Made by a program: the position numbers and the translations under genes
Notes under the pieces: generated by a model
The model's database searches: none
What the model saw: only the letters and a program-made list of their open reading frames with translations
What the model was told of the DNA's origin: nothing
Assembly: GCA_021200555.1 (NCBI GenBank)
Contig: JAJQGK010000065.1
Location: forward strand, 1 to 59,114
DNA: 59,114 nt
Direction of reading: 5' to 3'
Source of the DNA: Clostridiales bacterium
GTDB taxonomy: Bacteria; Bacillota; Clostridia; Oscillospirales; Acutalibacteraceae
In this document: piece after piece, positions 43,671 to 52,088 of the stretch
How the letters are laid out: each line of letters begins with the position of its first letter
Numbering within the stretch: position 1 is the first letter of the stretch

Positions 43671-44912
43671 TTATTCCACATAAGCTCCGCAGGAGTGGCA
43701 GAACGAATCGCCGGACATAACGGGTTTACCGCAATTTGGACAAATCCGAGTTTCACTGCTTTCGGATTTCTCATCACCGGCATTATCCGTTTCATCCTTA
43801 GCCGAACCGTCAATTTCATCGGGAGTCGAATTCAATGAAACGCTGACGCCGCTTACATCGCCGGCATATTTTTCACCGGCTGTGATTTCGTTAAGCATAG
43901 ACTCTGTGGCTTTAAGTATATCCTCGCCTGTGGCGCTGTCGGGATCAAGATCGATTGTATTTTGAGAAGACGAAGGAGAGTCCGTATATTTTCTAATAAG
44001 GTCATCATCGTATGAAGCATCTGACGAATTGGAATTAATTCCTGAGAAGCTGCCGCCGGTAAGCTGTCCCAAAAGAGCAGCATTTTTAATTGCCGCCGCC
44101 GATTCCTCGCTGGTCATTGCGCCGCCGTTTGCGGATGTTCCTCCTGCCGATGAGGCAGAGCCCAAAAGCTCGGCAATACGTTCGGGAGTCATAATCTCAG
44201 GGATAACCGGAGTAGCGGAGGTGTTGTCCGTTCCGCCTACGAAAGTTGAAGCTGAACCGCTTTTTTCAACGGCAGGTCTGTTGTTCCGCTGGATTACAAG
44301 CGCTGCAACAAGAGCCGCAAGAATGACAAACAATACTGCCGCTGCAATCAACGCAACCGTCTGCCAAGGAACGGATGAGTCCTCGTCATCGTTATTTATT
44401 GTTAATGCGGAACCTATTGTATAAGCCTCGGTTGGTGTTTGAACTATAACCGCCGCCGTATCCTCTTCAAACAAATCAGTAAGAGATGCGGAAAAAGGCA
44501 AAGACGAATCCTCTTCCTCTTCGGCTGCGGTAGTTGTGACCGTTGTAAGTTCGGTTGCGGTTTGAGTTGTATAAGTATATTGATAATTTGAACTGCTGTA
44601 GGTTGTGGCTTCGGTTGTGGTAACAGTACCCGTTCCCGAATTGTTTACCGGGTCGGCAACCGTAGTGTTGTCGTCCGACGCCGCCGTAGTTGTCGTATTG
44701 TCTCCTGACGGTTCCGTAGTGGTGGTATTATCATCGTTGGCAGCAGTTGTGGTGCTGTCGGGATATAACAGAGAATACAGCCAATCCGTCAGTGGTGAAC
44801 TTCCGATAGCCGCTGTGCTGACATTACTCATTGCGGCAACCGTAACATGTACACTGCACACACAGCCGACAGCCATTGCAACGACCAATAATTTTTTAAG
44901 GTATTTTTTCAT
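43671..44912 (-). CDS. Single-pass membrane protein with Thr-rich ectodomain and cytosolic zinc ribbon
   Basis: 413 residues; ATG 44912 has AAGGAG seven bases upstream, better placed than the ATG two codons earlier. Signal peptide to about residue 30, then a low-complexity TTT/DDNT/TE ectodomain, a membrane helix (TVALIAAAVLFVILAALVAAL, about 185-208), a long Ser/Asp/Ala-rich tail, and a C-terminal zinc ribbon CPNCGKPVMSGDSFCHSCG. The zinc ribbon would be cytosolic. No enzyme domain is seen. It is last in the cohesin/dockerin cluster and shares its layout with the 46.7-kb protein. Function unknown; a surface sensor or anchoring partner is a guess. Confidence 0.7.
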   Translation of the reverse strand: MKKYLKKLLVVAMAVGCVCSVHVTVAAMSNVSTAAIGSSPLTDWLYSLLYPDSTTTAANDDNTTTTEPSGDNTTTTAASDDNTTVADPVNNSGTGTVTTTEATTYSSSNYQYTYTTQTATELTTVTTTAAEEEEDSSLPFSASLTDLFEEDTAAVIVQTPTEAYTIGSALTINNDDEDSSVPWQTVALIAAAVLFVILAALVAALVIQRNNRPAVEKSGSASTFVGGTDNTSATPVIPEIMTPERIAELLGSASSAGGTSANGGAMTSEESAAAIKNAALLGQLTGGSFSGINSNSSDASYDDDLIRKYTDSPSSSQNTIDLDPDSATGEDILKATESMLNEITAGEKYAGDVSGVSVSLNSTPDEIDGSAKDETDNAGDEKSESSETRICPNCGKPVMSGDSFCHSCGAYVE

Positions 44913-44992
44913 GGACATTCTCCTTAATACGGTTATTCCACACCTGTCAAATCACATCTACACTAAGACAATTATTAAGCTACTTAACTTTT

Positions 44993-45790
44993 TTAAAAGC
45001 TGCTCGCTATTCCTGCCGCATATCTTAATATACTGCGGGCATCCTTCGCCGTAACGTTTCCGTCGCCGTTTACATCGGCTGCATAAAATTCAAGTTCGCT
45101 GAGCTCCGTAAGCTGAGCGCCCGCACGCAGCGCAAGCCTCGCATCCGCAGCGGTTACCTTGCCGTCTCCGTTTGCATCGCCTGTCATATAGCTGTCCGCC
45201 GTTTCCGTATTGCTTTGCGTGTTCTCATCGGACTCCTGCGTTGTATACTCAATCTGCTCCGTTTGCTCCGACTGCTCCGTTTGCTTTTCCGACTCGGTCT
45301 GAGCGGCTGCGGTTGAAGAAGGAACAAATTGATATTTGGTTGTTGTTTCGCCTGTGCTTCCTGCGGAATTTAATGCCATTCCCGAAATATAAGACAACAG
45401 CTCATCCGCCGAAAGGCTTTCCACTGACTCCGGAACGGTATAAGCCTCTCCGAATGTTTCCGCAATCCAATCCTCAAAACTGCCGCCCTGTTGAATGTAA
45501 TTAATGAGGTCGATTATCTCCATAACGCTCATATTCAGTCCGGAAATAAAGCTTTGCAAATCCCCTTCCGCATTTTCATAATAAACCGTGGTTTCGGTGG
45601 TTTCCGCAGCGGATGTGGGAATTAACCCGCTTATATCAAAGCCCCAATCGGAGCCTGCCGACACAACCACATTCAAAAGGCTTTCGCCCTCTTCTGAAAG
45701 CGCCGATACGCTTGAAGCTCCTATGGTGCAGGCTACAGCCAAAATTGTTATAGCCGCAATTACGGTTTTCAATCCGATGTTATTCTTCAT
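44993..45790 (-). CDS. Secreted dockerin type I protein
   Basis: 265 residues. Signal peptide to about residue 30 (VSALS), a ~120-residue domain of unknown fold (GLNMSVMEIIDLINYIQQGG), a Gln/Glu/Thr-rich linker and a C-terminal type I dockerin with two intact calcium loops: GDANGDGKVTAADARLALR and DVNGDGNVTAKDARSILRY. No catalytic domain is recognised, so it may be an adaptor. Its ATG shares the A of the upstream stop codon (TAATG), so it is translationally coupled to the 299-aa membrane protein. The cohesin gene 1.3 kb upstream offers a natural partner. Confidence 0.85.
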   Translation of the reverse strand: MKNNIGLKTVIAAITILAVACTIGASSVSALSEEGESLLNVVVSAGSDWGFDISGLIPTSAAETTETTVYYENAEGDLQSFISGLNMSVMEIIDLINYIQQGGSFEDWIAETFGEAYTVPESVESLSADELLSYISGMALNSAGSTGETTTKYQFVPSSTAAAQTESEKQTEQSEQTEQIEYTTQESDENTQSNTETADSYMTGDANGDGKVTAADARLALRAGAQLTELSELEFYAADVNGDGNVTAKDARSILRYAAGIASSF

Positions 45791-46665
45791 TAAATATCAT
45801 CCCAATAATTGATATTGCTGTAATCGATATTGCCATATTCATCATTACTGCTGTCAACACTGCTGTCAACGCCGTCATAGGAACCGTCTTCCTCATCAGC
45901 GGCGGGTTCAGCATTCTCCTCCGAAGAGCCGTCGTTCCAATAAGTAATATTGTCAAATCCACCGCTGTCTCCGTCATCCTCGAAGAATTGAGCAAGCGTT
46001 TTGGGCTTGTCCACGGAAGGAATGGTAGACTTGTCCATAACGGCTGAATTAAACTCGCTTCTCCTCGTCATTACGACAAGCACTATTACAATCACAAGCA
46101 CAAGCAAAACGACTGCCGCTATAAATACAACGAGAGTAAGGGTACTCCCCGAAATGCCGGAGGAGTCATCGGAGGTATTGTTGACGACAATTATAGAGTT
46201 GACCTCTGCGGAGTTGTTGTTTTCCTGAGCCGCTGCGGTGGTGCTTTCGGCCTGCTGCGTCGTTGCGGCTTCAGTGGATGCGGCGGTAGTCACCGAAGAC
46301 GAATAAGCCTGTCCGCCGGAGGACTGCATTGTGGTAAGCTCGCTTGTTGTGGTTTCCGCTGCTGCGGTCGTACCGCTGCCGTAGCTCTGGATGCCTGAAG
46401 AAAAACCCGACAAAAGCGAATCCAATCCGTCGCTTATTGAATCTGCAAACTGATCGATATAGCTGTCAACGGCATCGCTGTCAACAAGATCTCCTATGGC
46501 ATCCCTCAGCGTGGTGGTTGTTTCAGCTTGAGTGGTAGTTGTTTGATCCGTAGGGTCATATTTGTCCTCTCCGTCTTCCACAACATAGACATCGTCCGCA
46601 AACGCAACCACGGGAAGGGACAAACATATGAAAACAGATACAAATATACATAACAATCTTTTCAT
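45790..46665 (-). CDS. Single-pass membrane protein with Thr-rich ectodomain and acidic tail
   Basis: 291 residues from MKRLLCIFVSVFICLS (ATG 46665). The start is uncertain: GGGGAGGAG lies ~13-15 bases upstream and a GTG lies in between. Signal peptide ending VVAFA, then a helical segment (DLVDSDAVDSYIDQFADSI), Thr/Ala/Gln-rich linker, membrane helix (LVVFIAAVVLLVLVIVIVLV, about 170-192) and an acidic, Asn/Tyr-rich cytosolic tail containing NITYWND, NIDYSNINYWDD repeats. No known domain. Layout resembles the zinc-ribbon protein two genes down. Its 5' UTR contains MITE copy B. Confidence 0.65.
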   Translation of the reverse strand: MKRLLCIFVSVFICLSLPVVAFADDVYVVEDGEDKYDPTDQTTTTQAETTTTLRDAIGDLVDSDAVDSYIDQFADSISDGLDSLLSGFSSGIQSYGSGTTAAAETTTSELTTMQSSGGQAYSSSVTTAASTEAATTQQAESTTAAAQENNNSAEVNSIIVVNNTSDDSSGISGSTLTLVVFIAAVVLLVLVIVIVLVVMTRRSEFNSAVMDKSTIPSVDKPKTLAQFFEDDGDSGGFDNITYWNDGSSEENAEPAADEEDGSYDGVDSSVDSSNDEYGNIDYSNINYWDDI

Positions 46666-46717
46666 TGTGCTAAACACTCTCCTCCCCATTGGCAGTCAGC
46701 GACAATGCTTTTACTTT

Positions 46718-46816
46718 AAGTAAGCACCGATTAAATCACGCCTAATTCCGAGTGTGCGGTTTTTTAGCGGAAATCCTCCGCACATCCGATACGCTTGATT
46801 TAATCAATATTAACTT
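46718..46816. repeat. 99-bp MITE-like element, copy B
   Basis: Left end AAGTAAGCACCGATTAAATC and right end GATTTAATCAATATTAACTT form inverted repeats nearly identical to those of copy A at 9619-9790. The interior is shorter and contains GTGCGG...CCGCAC. It lies between a TATAAT-like -10 (46862-46857) and the start of the 46.7-kb gene, that is, in its 5' UTR. Confidence 0.6.
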
Positions 46817-46856
46817 TATCTGAAAAACTTTCTCCCACTTTAAAAACTATCAATTT

Positions 46857-46862
46857 ATTATA
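46857..46862 (-). promoter_or_regulatory. Candidate -10 box upstream of the 46.7-kb gene
   Basis: Minus-strand TATAAT; the matching -35 is poor. It would place MITE copy B in the leader. Confidence 0.35.
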
Positions 46863-47045
46863 CTACATAAAATACGCTTTTTAATTCTTATTAAGAATAA
46901 TAAAAAAGTAATTTCAATATCAATCCGCACTTCCGTTGCCGGAGACTTTTACAGATTACTTTATAAAGCCATAAATGAGCATAAAGACAGAGATACTTTT
47001 TTGTTTGTACTCTGTCCGCCGCCTCATATTTAAACTAATCTTGGT

Positions 47046-47828
47046 TTAATCTTCCGTATTATTTTGACCGTCTTCTGCTGCAGTCTCTGTTTCAGCCTCT
47101 GTATCGCTCTCCGCTGACTGCGTATTTTCAGATTTATCCTCTGTATCCGCTTCTCCGTTTTCCTCATCCTCATCGTTATCCATACGGTTGCTTCTGATAA
47201 CGAGAACAACAACTGCTGCGATTGCCGCTGCGGCAACAATTCCGATTATAACATACACATACCATTTTGTACCGCCGTCGTCATCGCTGCTGCTGTCGCT
47301 GCTGTCCGTGTCGTAACGAACGACAATATCCTCTTCCGCCTGAGCGTTATCTTCATTGCCCTGCCCGTCAAGCTGATCCGCAATATCTCCGTCTTCTATG
47401 TCAAAAGCTCCCGCCTGGAGATAAAAATCGTCTATATCATAATCATCGGCTGCGGGTGTAAATGTATAAGTTGCCAATAAAAGATTGCCTTCATCGTCAC
47501 AGTCCGATTCTACACACTCCTCCGCAAACATAAAGGCACAGGACAAAAGAGTTTCATCGGTCTGAGTTTGACCTGCAACGACAATTGCGCTGCTTCCCGT
47601 AGCTTCCTCAACACTCTTATACTCGAACATATCCGGATCGTAAGTAAGGAAAAGCGATCCGCTTTGAACACCTACGGCATTTTTAATGTAAACGGTTACG
47701 GTAACCGTGTCGGTGTCGGCATCATACGCCGAATCATACGCTATGGCGTAATCATATGCAAAGGCCGTAACCATTCCGCAAACCATTAAAACCACCGTCA
47801 TAAACAGCGCACATATTTTTCTTTTCAT
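47046..47828 (-). CDS. Membrane-anchored cohesin-domain protein
   Basis: 260 residues from ATG 47828 with GGAGG upstream. Signal peptide (CGMVTAFA), then one cohesin-like domain at about 25-165: TVTVTVYIKNAVGVQSGSL, LTYDPDMFEYKSVE, LLSCAFMFAE, GNLLLATYTFTP, matching the beta-strand order of cohesins. Next a Ser/Asp linker, a membrane helix (VYVIIGIVAAAAIAAVVVLVI) and a very acidic cytosolic tail. Cohesins bind dockerins; this one would hold dockerin proteins on the cell membrane without sortase or SLH anchoring. It is the first gene of the surface cluster. Confident on fold class, less so on cohesin type. Confidence 0.78.
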   Translation of the reverse strand: MKRKICALFMTVVLMVCGMVTAFAYDYAIAYDSAYDADTDTVTVTVYIKNAVGVQSGSLFLTYDPDMFEYKSVEEATGSSAIVVAGQTQTDETLLSCAFMFAEECVESDCDDEGNLLLATYTFTPAADDYDIDDFYLQAGAFDIEDGDIADQLDGQGNEDNAQAEEDIVVRYDTDSSDSSSDDDGGTKWYVYVIIGIVAAAAIAAVVVLVIRSNRMDNDEDEENGEADTEDKSENTQSAESDTEAETETAAEDGQNNTED

Positions 47829-47919
47829 TTGTAAAACCTCCATTGAGTTTGGTAGACATCTGCCGATTAAATCAACAGAAATATCGGGGGTTTCTCCCTA
47901 ATCATAATACCCCATATAT

Positions 47920-47948
47920 AAATTACAATATCGTGACAAAAAAGTCAA
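47920..47948 (-). promoter_or_regulatory. Candidate promoter of the cohesin gene
   Basis: Minus-strand TTGACT, 17-nt spacer, TAATTT, with a ~90-nt leader before the cohesin start. Confidence 0.45.
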
Positions 47949-48004
47949 CAGTTAAATTTATCATCGGTTTGCCGTTTTTAATACACAAATCGGCTGTTGT
48001 GCTG

Positions 48005-49171
48005 TCAAACATAAGGTCTGTCAATATTTATAACCGCAAAATAATTTTCTTTTTCATTTTTTATCTGCCGGGAAATTGTATTTTTGAGTTCATCGTCCGA
48101 CAGCTTCACGGTGTAGGGAACCACAATATCAAAAATCAAATTCGTATGAGTCTTGCCCGGAACTATTCTGAAATCGTGGATTGTAATGCTCTCGTCCGTC
48201 TGTTTTACAGCTCTTTCGGCTGTTTCCTTTGCGGCGGTCACATTTTCATTATCAGTCTCTATTGGGTCCATATGTATTACCGCAATACAGCCCAGCTCCT
48301 TTGACAGACGGTGTTCGGCGTTGTCTATCACATCATGAAGCTCAAAGATATCGTTTTTGCCGTCAACCTCAGCGTGAAGAGAAACCATAACCCGTCCCGG
48401 ACCGTAATCGTGAACCACAAGATCGTGAATGCCGATAATCTTGTCATAGGACATAACAATTTCTTCCACACTATCCACAAATTCTTTTTCCGGCGGAGAG
48501 CCCAAAAGAGGACTTACCGTATCTCTTGCGGAAACAATTCCCGCATAAATAATAAACAGGGACACGAGTATTCCGCAATATCCGTCTGCGTGGAAATCGG
48601 TAAAATATGCGATTACCGTTGAAACAAGAACGACAAAGGTTGCCGCAACATCACCCAAGCAGTCGATAGCCGTTGCCTTCATACCGGATGAATTGATTTT
48701 CTTGCCTATTTGCCGATTATAGTAAAACATATAACCCTTAACCAGAATTGAAAAAATCAAAATAACAAAGGAAATTACGCTTGTATCTATATCGGAAGGA
48801 TTTTTTATTTCATCAACGGAGGCGAGAAAAAGCTGTACGCCGACCACCACAATAATAACCGAAACGGCAAGGCCGGAAAGGTATTCCACTCTGCCGTGGC
48901 CGAAGGGATGGTTGGGATCCGGCTTTTTACCTGCCAATTTAAGTCCGACAAGAGTTATAACGGATGAGCCTGCATCCGAAAGATTGTTAAAGGCGTCTGC
49001 CGTAATGGCAATGGAACCGCTTAAAACTCCGGCAAAGTACTTTAAAGCGAAAAGAACGGCGTTCAAAACTATTCCCACAACGCAGCAAAGAGTGCCGTAG
49101 GATTGCAAAAGCTGATTTTTTGTCAGACCGTCGCTGTTCTTTATGAAAATTTTACTTAAAACCGTTATCAT
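48005..49171 (-). CDS. Cation diffusion facilitator (CDF) family transporter
   Basis: 388 residues, six membrane helices plus a cytoplasmic C-terminal domain. Metal-site motifs are ITADAFNNLSDAGSS and HPFGHGRVEYLSG, with IIGIHDLVVHDYGPGRVMVSLH in the C-domain. CDF proteins export Zn2+, Mn2+, Fe2+ or similar ions by proton exchange; the NNLSD and GHGRVE pattern suits a MntE/FieF-like exporter but selectivity is not certain. Its start overlaps the DUF2207 stop by 4 nt, so it is the last gene of the aspS operon. A ~70-residue C-terminal extension is present. Confidence 0.9.
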   Translation of the reverse strand: MITVLSKIFIKNSDGLTKNQLLQSYGTLCCVVGIVLNAVLFALKYFAGVLSGSIAITADAFNNLSDAGSSVITLVGLKLAGKKPDPNHPFGHGRVEYLSGLAVSVIIVVVGVQLFLASVDEIKNPSDIDTSVISFVILIFSILVKGYMFYYNRQIGKKINSSGMKATAIDCLGDVAATFVVLVSTVIAYFTDFHADGYCGILVSLFIIYAGIVSARDTVSPLLGSPPEKEFVDSVEEIVMSYDKIIGIHDLVVHDYGPGRVMVSLHAEVDGKNDIFELHDVIDNAEHRLSKELGCIAVIHMDPIETDNENVTAAKETAERAVKQTDESITIHDFRIVPGKTHTNLIFDIVVPYTVKLSDDELKNTISRQIKNEKENYFAVINIDRPYV

Positions 49172-50640
49172 CGCTTTTTATCCTTTTTATTATCGGCTTT
49201 ATTATCGGCGGCTGCTTTCCCCTCATCGTAAATTCTGCGGAGTGTAAAGAGATTTCTCGGATACTTGCTTTCGTCTGTTTCTATTTCTCCTCGAATTGCC
49301 TCCTCCGTAACGGACAGCAGCAAATCAAACACGGAGTATCTTTTTCTTGTGAAAAAGTCGTCTGATATTTCAACGGGACTTACCGTTTCATATCCCTCGG
49401 CGGCAAGCTTTATTTCAAAGCAGTGTCTTATAAGCTTTCTCTTTTTCGGCACAAGCTCCGCAAAGGGGGAAAATGTCTTGACTTTCTTGTTAAAGGAATT
49501 GACAAAATCGTAAAAATCCAATTCTCTTACGCCGTCTTTATTTTCGGAAAATTTGCGGACGAACTCAATGACGGCTTTTTCATGGGAGCAAAGCTTTCTT
49601 TTTACGGCGTCATTCTCAGATACAAGCTCGGCGTTAAAGCCATCCTTACCGGCTGTTATATACCCTCTTGAAATAAGCTCAAGAGCTGTAACGATAAACA
49701 TATCCGCCTTATTCAGAGTGTTTTTTAAGGTTGTTTTCATAATTTCGGCAGGGCTTATCTCGTAAAGCGCCGAGGACATTGTCTCATAGGACGACTCCTC
49801 TCTCGCTTTTTTTCTGCATCTGCGTTCCCAGCGTTTTCTGAAAATCTTTTTGTAATTTACAAAGTAAACAACGGCGGCGACAATAATGACAAATCCCGCC
49901 GCACCGCTTATTCCGGACGCTGTTTTTGCGGCGGTATAATCATCGACAATGTGAATTAGCGAGTCGGAGTCGAATATTTCCGACGGCATAGACAAGCCTA
50001 TTTTTATTCCGCCCATAGAGGTTACGCTTTTAAACACAACTCCGCTCTTTGATTTTTCGCCTGCAAGAGATCCGGACTCAATAATTGTAAAATCTTCGGG
50101 AAAGCACTCCTCCGGAACTGTTACGGAAATTGTAACGTTTCGGCAAAACAGTTCGCTGTCCTCATTGACAACATTGCAATAAAAATAAGCTCTGCCGTTA
50201 TATATTTTAACTGCTCCGGATTGAATATATCTCAGTGAGAACTCGTGAGTTTCGCTCTGTCCCTCCATATTCCAAAAAACAGAGTAAACATTATCCTCAT
50301 ATGAGTAGGAATATGTGCCGTCTGCGCCGTTTGACTCCTCCTCGGAGCAATTGTAGCCGTCGGCGGAAACGGACATATCGCTTATCCCTATTATATATTC
50401 AAAGTCGCTGTCCGATATAACTATGTTGCGGCTAAATCCTTCCGAACCGTCTTCGCCGTATGCAACCGTCCAATTTTCCGTAATAACCGCGCTGCCGTCA
50501 GACATAAGCTCGGCGGTATACTCAACGGACTCAACGCTGTAATCCTGATTTTCGGATGCGTCAACGGCTGCTGCCGGCAAAAAGCAAACCGACAACAGCA
50601 TTATAATCGCCGCTGCAAAAAAACTTACGGCTTTTTTCAT
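49168..50640 (-). CDS. DUF2207 predicted membrane protein
   Basis: 490 residues. Signal peptide, then an extracytoplasmic beta-rich DUF2207 domain (YTAELMSDGSAVITENW, SRNIVISDSDFEYIIGI), one membrane helix near residue 245 and a cytosolic basic domain (RKRWERRCRKKAREE) ending in Lys/Asp. The role of DUF2207 is unknown. Both ends overlap neighbours by 4 nt (gatB upstream, CDF downstream), so it is coupled to the tRNA-amidation operon although no functional link is evident. Confidence 0.85.
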   Translation of the reverse strand: MKKAVSFFAAAIIMLLSVCFLPAAAVDASENQDYSVESVEYTAELMSDGSAVITENWTVAYGEDGSEGFSRNIVISDSDFEYIIGISDMSVSADGYNCSEEESNGADGTYSYSYEDNVYSVFWNMEGQSETHEFSLRYIQSGAVKIYNGRAYFYCNVVNEDSELFCRNVTISVTVPEECFPEDFTIIESGSLAGEKSKSGVVFKSVTSMGGIKIGLSMPSEIFDSDSLIHIVDDYTAAKTASGISGAAGFVIIVAAVVYFVNYKKIFRKRWERRCRKKAREESSYETMSSALYEISPAEIMKTTLKNTLNKADMFIVTALELISRGYITAGKDGFNAELVSENDAVKRKLCSHEKAVIEFVRKFSENKDGVRELDFYDFVNSFNKKVKTFSPFAELVPKKRKLIRHCFEIKLAAEGYETVSPVEISDDFFTRKRYSVFDLLLSVTEEAIRGEIETDESKYPRNLFTLRRIYDEGKAAADNKADNKKDKKR

Positions 50641-52076
50641 TGCTTCAGGCTTTCAAGAGCTTCGGTCAGAAGCTTATCGATGAGAATGGGATTTCCTCTG
50701 CCTTGAGTTCTTCCCATAACCTGCCCCATAATAGCTTTGGCGGCTGCGGTTTTTCCCTTTTTGTAATCCTCAATCGACTTCGGATTTTTCTCAATCGCTT
50801 CTTTTATATAAGCTCTGAGTATACCTTCATCGTTTATCTGAGCCAAATCGTTGCGTTTTACGTATTCGGCTGCGTCCTCGTCATTTTCCCAAAGAGCCTT
50901 TACAACCTTTCTTGCAACGGAGCTGTTGATTTCTCCGCTTCCCTGCATTTGAGCAATCTGCGCCATATGCAACGGCTCTACCGTAATCTCTCCGTTTTCG
51001 GAATCGTACAGCTTCATAATTTCCGAAATTATAAGGTTTGCAAGGATTTTCGGGTATTCGGTATTTTTCGCCGCCTCTTCAAAATAATCGGCAGTAGACA
51101 AATCGTTTGTAATAAGCTCGGCGTCATAAGGAGTCAATCCGTACCTGCCAACATATACCTTTTTTCTCTCATCGGGAAGAGTCGGAATTGAATTTTTAAT
51201 CTCCTCCATCTTTGCCTTTGACGTTACGATGGGAGCCAAATCCGGATCGGGAAAATAACGGTAGTCGTTGGCGTCCTCTTTTTTACGCATGGAATAAGTC
51301 TTTCCGCTGTTTTGGTCGTAACGCCTTGTCTCCTGAACAATCGTACCGCCCTTTTCTATCTCCTCAACCTGTCTTTTATATTCATATTCGATTGCCTTTT
51401 GAATAAACGTAAACGAGTTAAGGTTTTTCATTTCCGTTCTCGTGCCGAATTTTTCCGCGCCTTTTTTTCTGACTGAAAGGTTTACGTCGCACCTCATGGA
51501 GCCTTCCTGCATTTTACAGTCGGAAATACCCGTATAAAGTATAATGGCGCGCAGCTTTTTAAAGTAGGCTATTGCCTCCTCGGCGCTTCTTATATCCGGC
51601 TCGGAAACTATCTCAATAAGCGGAACTCCGCAGCGGTTGCAGTCAACCATGGTGCCGTATTCGTCATTGTGGATAAGCTTCCCCGCATCCTCCTCGATAT
51701 GGATTCTGGTTATGCCTATTTTTTTTGCGCCGTTTTCGCCCTCAATCTCAAGCCATCCATGCTCGCAAAGAGGCAAATCATACTGTGAAATTTGGTATGC
51801 TTTGGGAAGGTCGGGATAAAAGTAATTTTTTCTGTCCTGCTTTGAAAACTCCGCTATTGTGCAATTTGTGGCAATTCCCGCTTTTATTGCATATTCGACA
51901 ACCTGCTTGTTGAGAACGGGAAGAGTTCCGGGCATTCCCATACAGACGGGGCAGCATTGAGTGTTTGGTTCTGCGCCGAATGTTGTGGGGCAGCCGCAGA
52001 AAATTTTTGTTTTGGTGCCGAGCTCGCAGTGGACCTCAAGCCCTATAACCATTTCATAATCTTTTATCATATTCAT
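50637..52076 (-). CDS. gatB: Asp/Glu-tRNA amidotransferase subunit B
   Basis: 479 residues. VIGLEVHCELGTKTKIFCGC, the zinc-site Cys around PNTQCCPVCMGMPGTLPVLN, and HIEEDAGKLIHN are conserved; the YqeY tail (GRTQGRGNPILIDKLL) is complete. GatB phosphorylates the side-chain carboxylate of Asp-tRNA(Asn) or Glu-tRNA(Gln) and hands it ammonia from GatA. SD AGGAGG seven bases before ATG. Follows gatA after 12 nt and overlaps DUF2207 by 4 nt. Confidence 0.97.
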   Translation of the reverse strand: MNMIKDYEMVIGLEVHCELGTKTKIFCGCPTTFGAEPNTQCCPVCMGMPGTLPVLNKQVVEYAIKAGIATNCTIAEFSKQDRKNYFYPDLPKAYQISQYDLPLCEHGWLEIEGENGAKKIGITRIHIEEDAGKLIHNDEYGTMVDCNRCGVPLIEIVSEPDIRSAEEAIAYFKKLRAIILYTGISDCKMQEGSMRCDVNLSVRKKGAEKFGTRTEMKNLNSFTFIQKAIEYEYKRQVEEIEKGGTIVQETRRYDQNSGKTYSMRKKEDANDYRYFPDPDLAPIVTSKAKMEEIKNSIPTLPDERKKVYVGRYGLTPYDAELITNDLSTADYFEEAAKNTEYPKILANLIISEIMKLYDSENGEITVEPLHMAQIAQMQGSGEINSSVARKVVKALWENDEDAAEYVKRNDLAQINDEGILRAYIKEAIEKNPKSIEDYKKGKTAAAKAIMGQVMGRTQGRGNPILIDKLLTEALESLKQ

Positions 52077-52088
52077 TTTCAGCCCTCC

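Noticed and set aside
50235-50420. Basic 61-aa plus-strand ORF over DUF2207
   Set aside because: Antisense shadow with no initiation signal.
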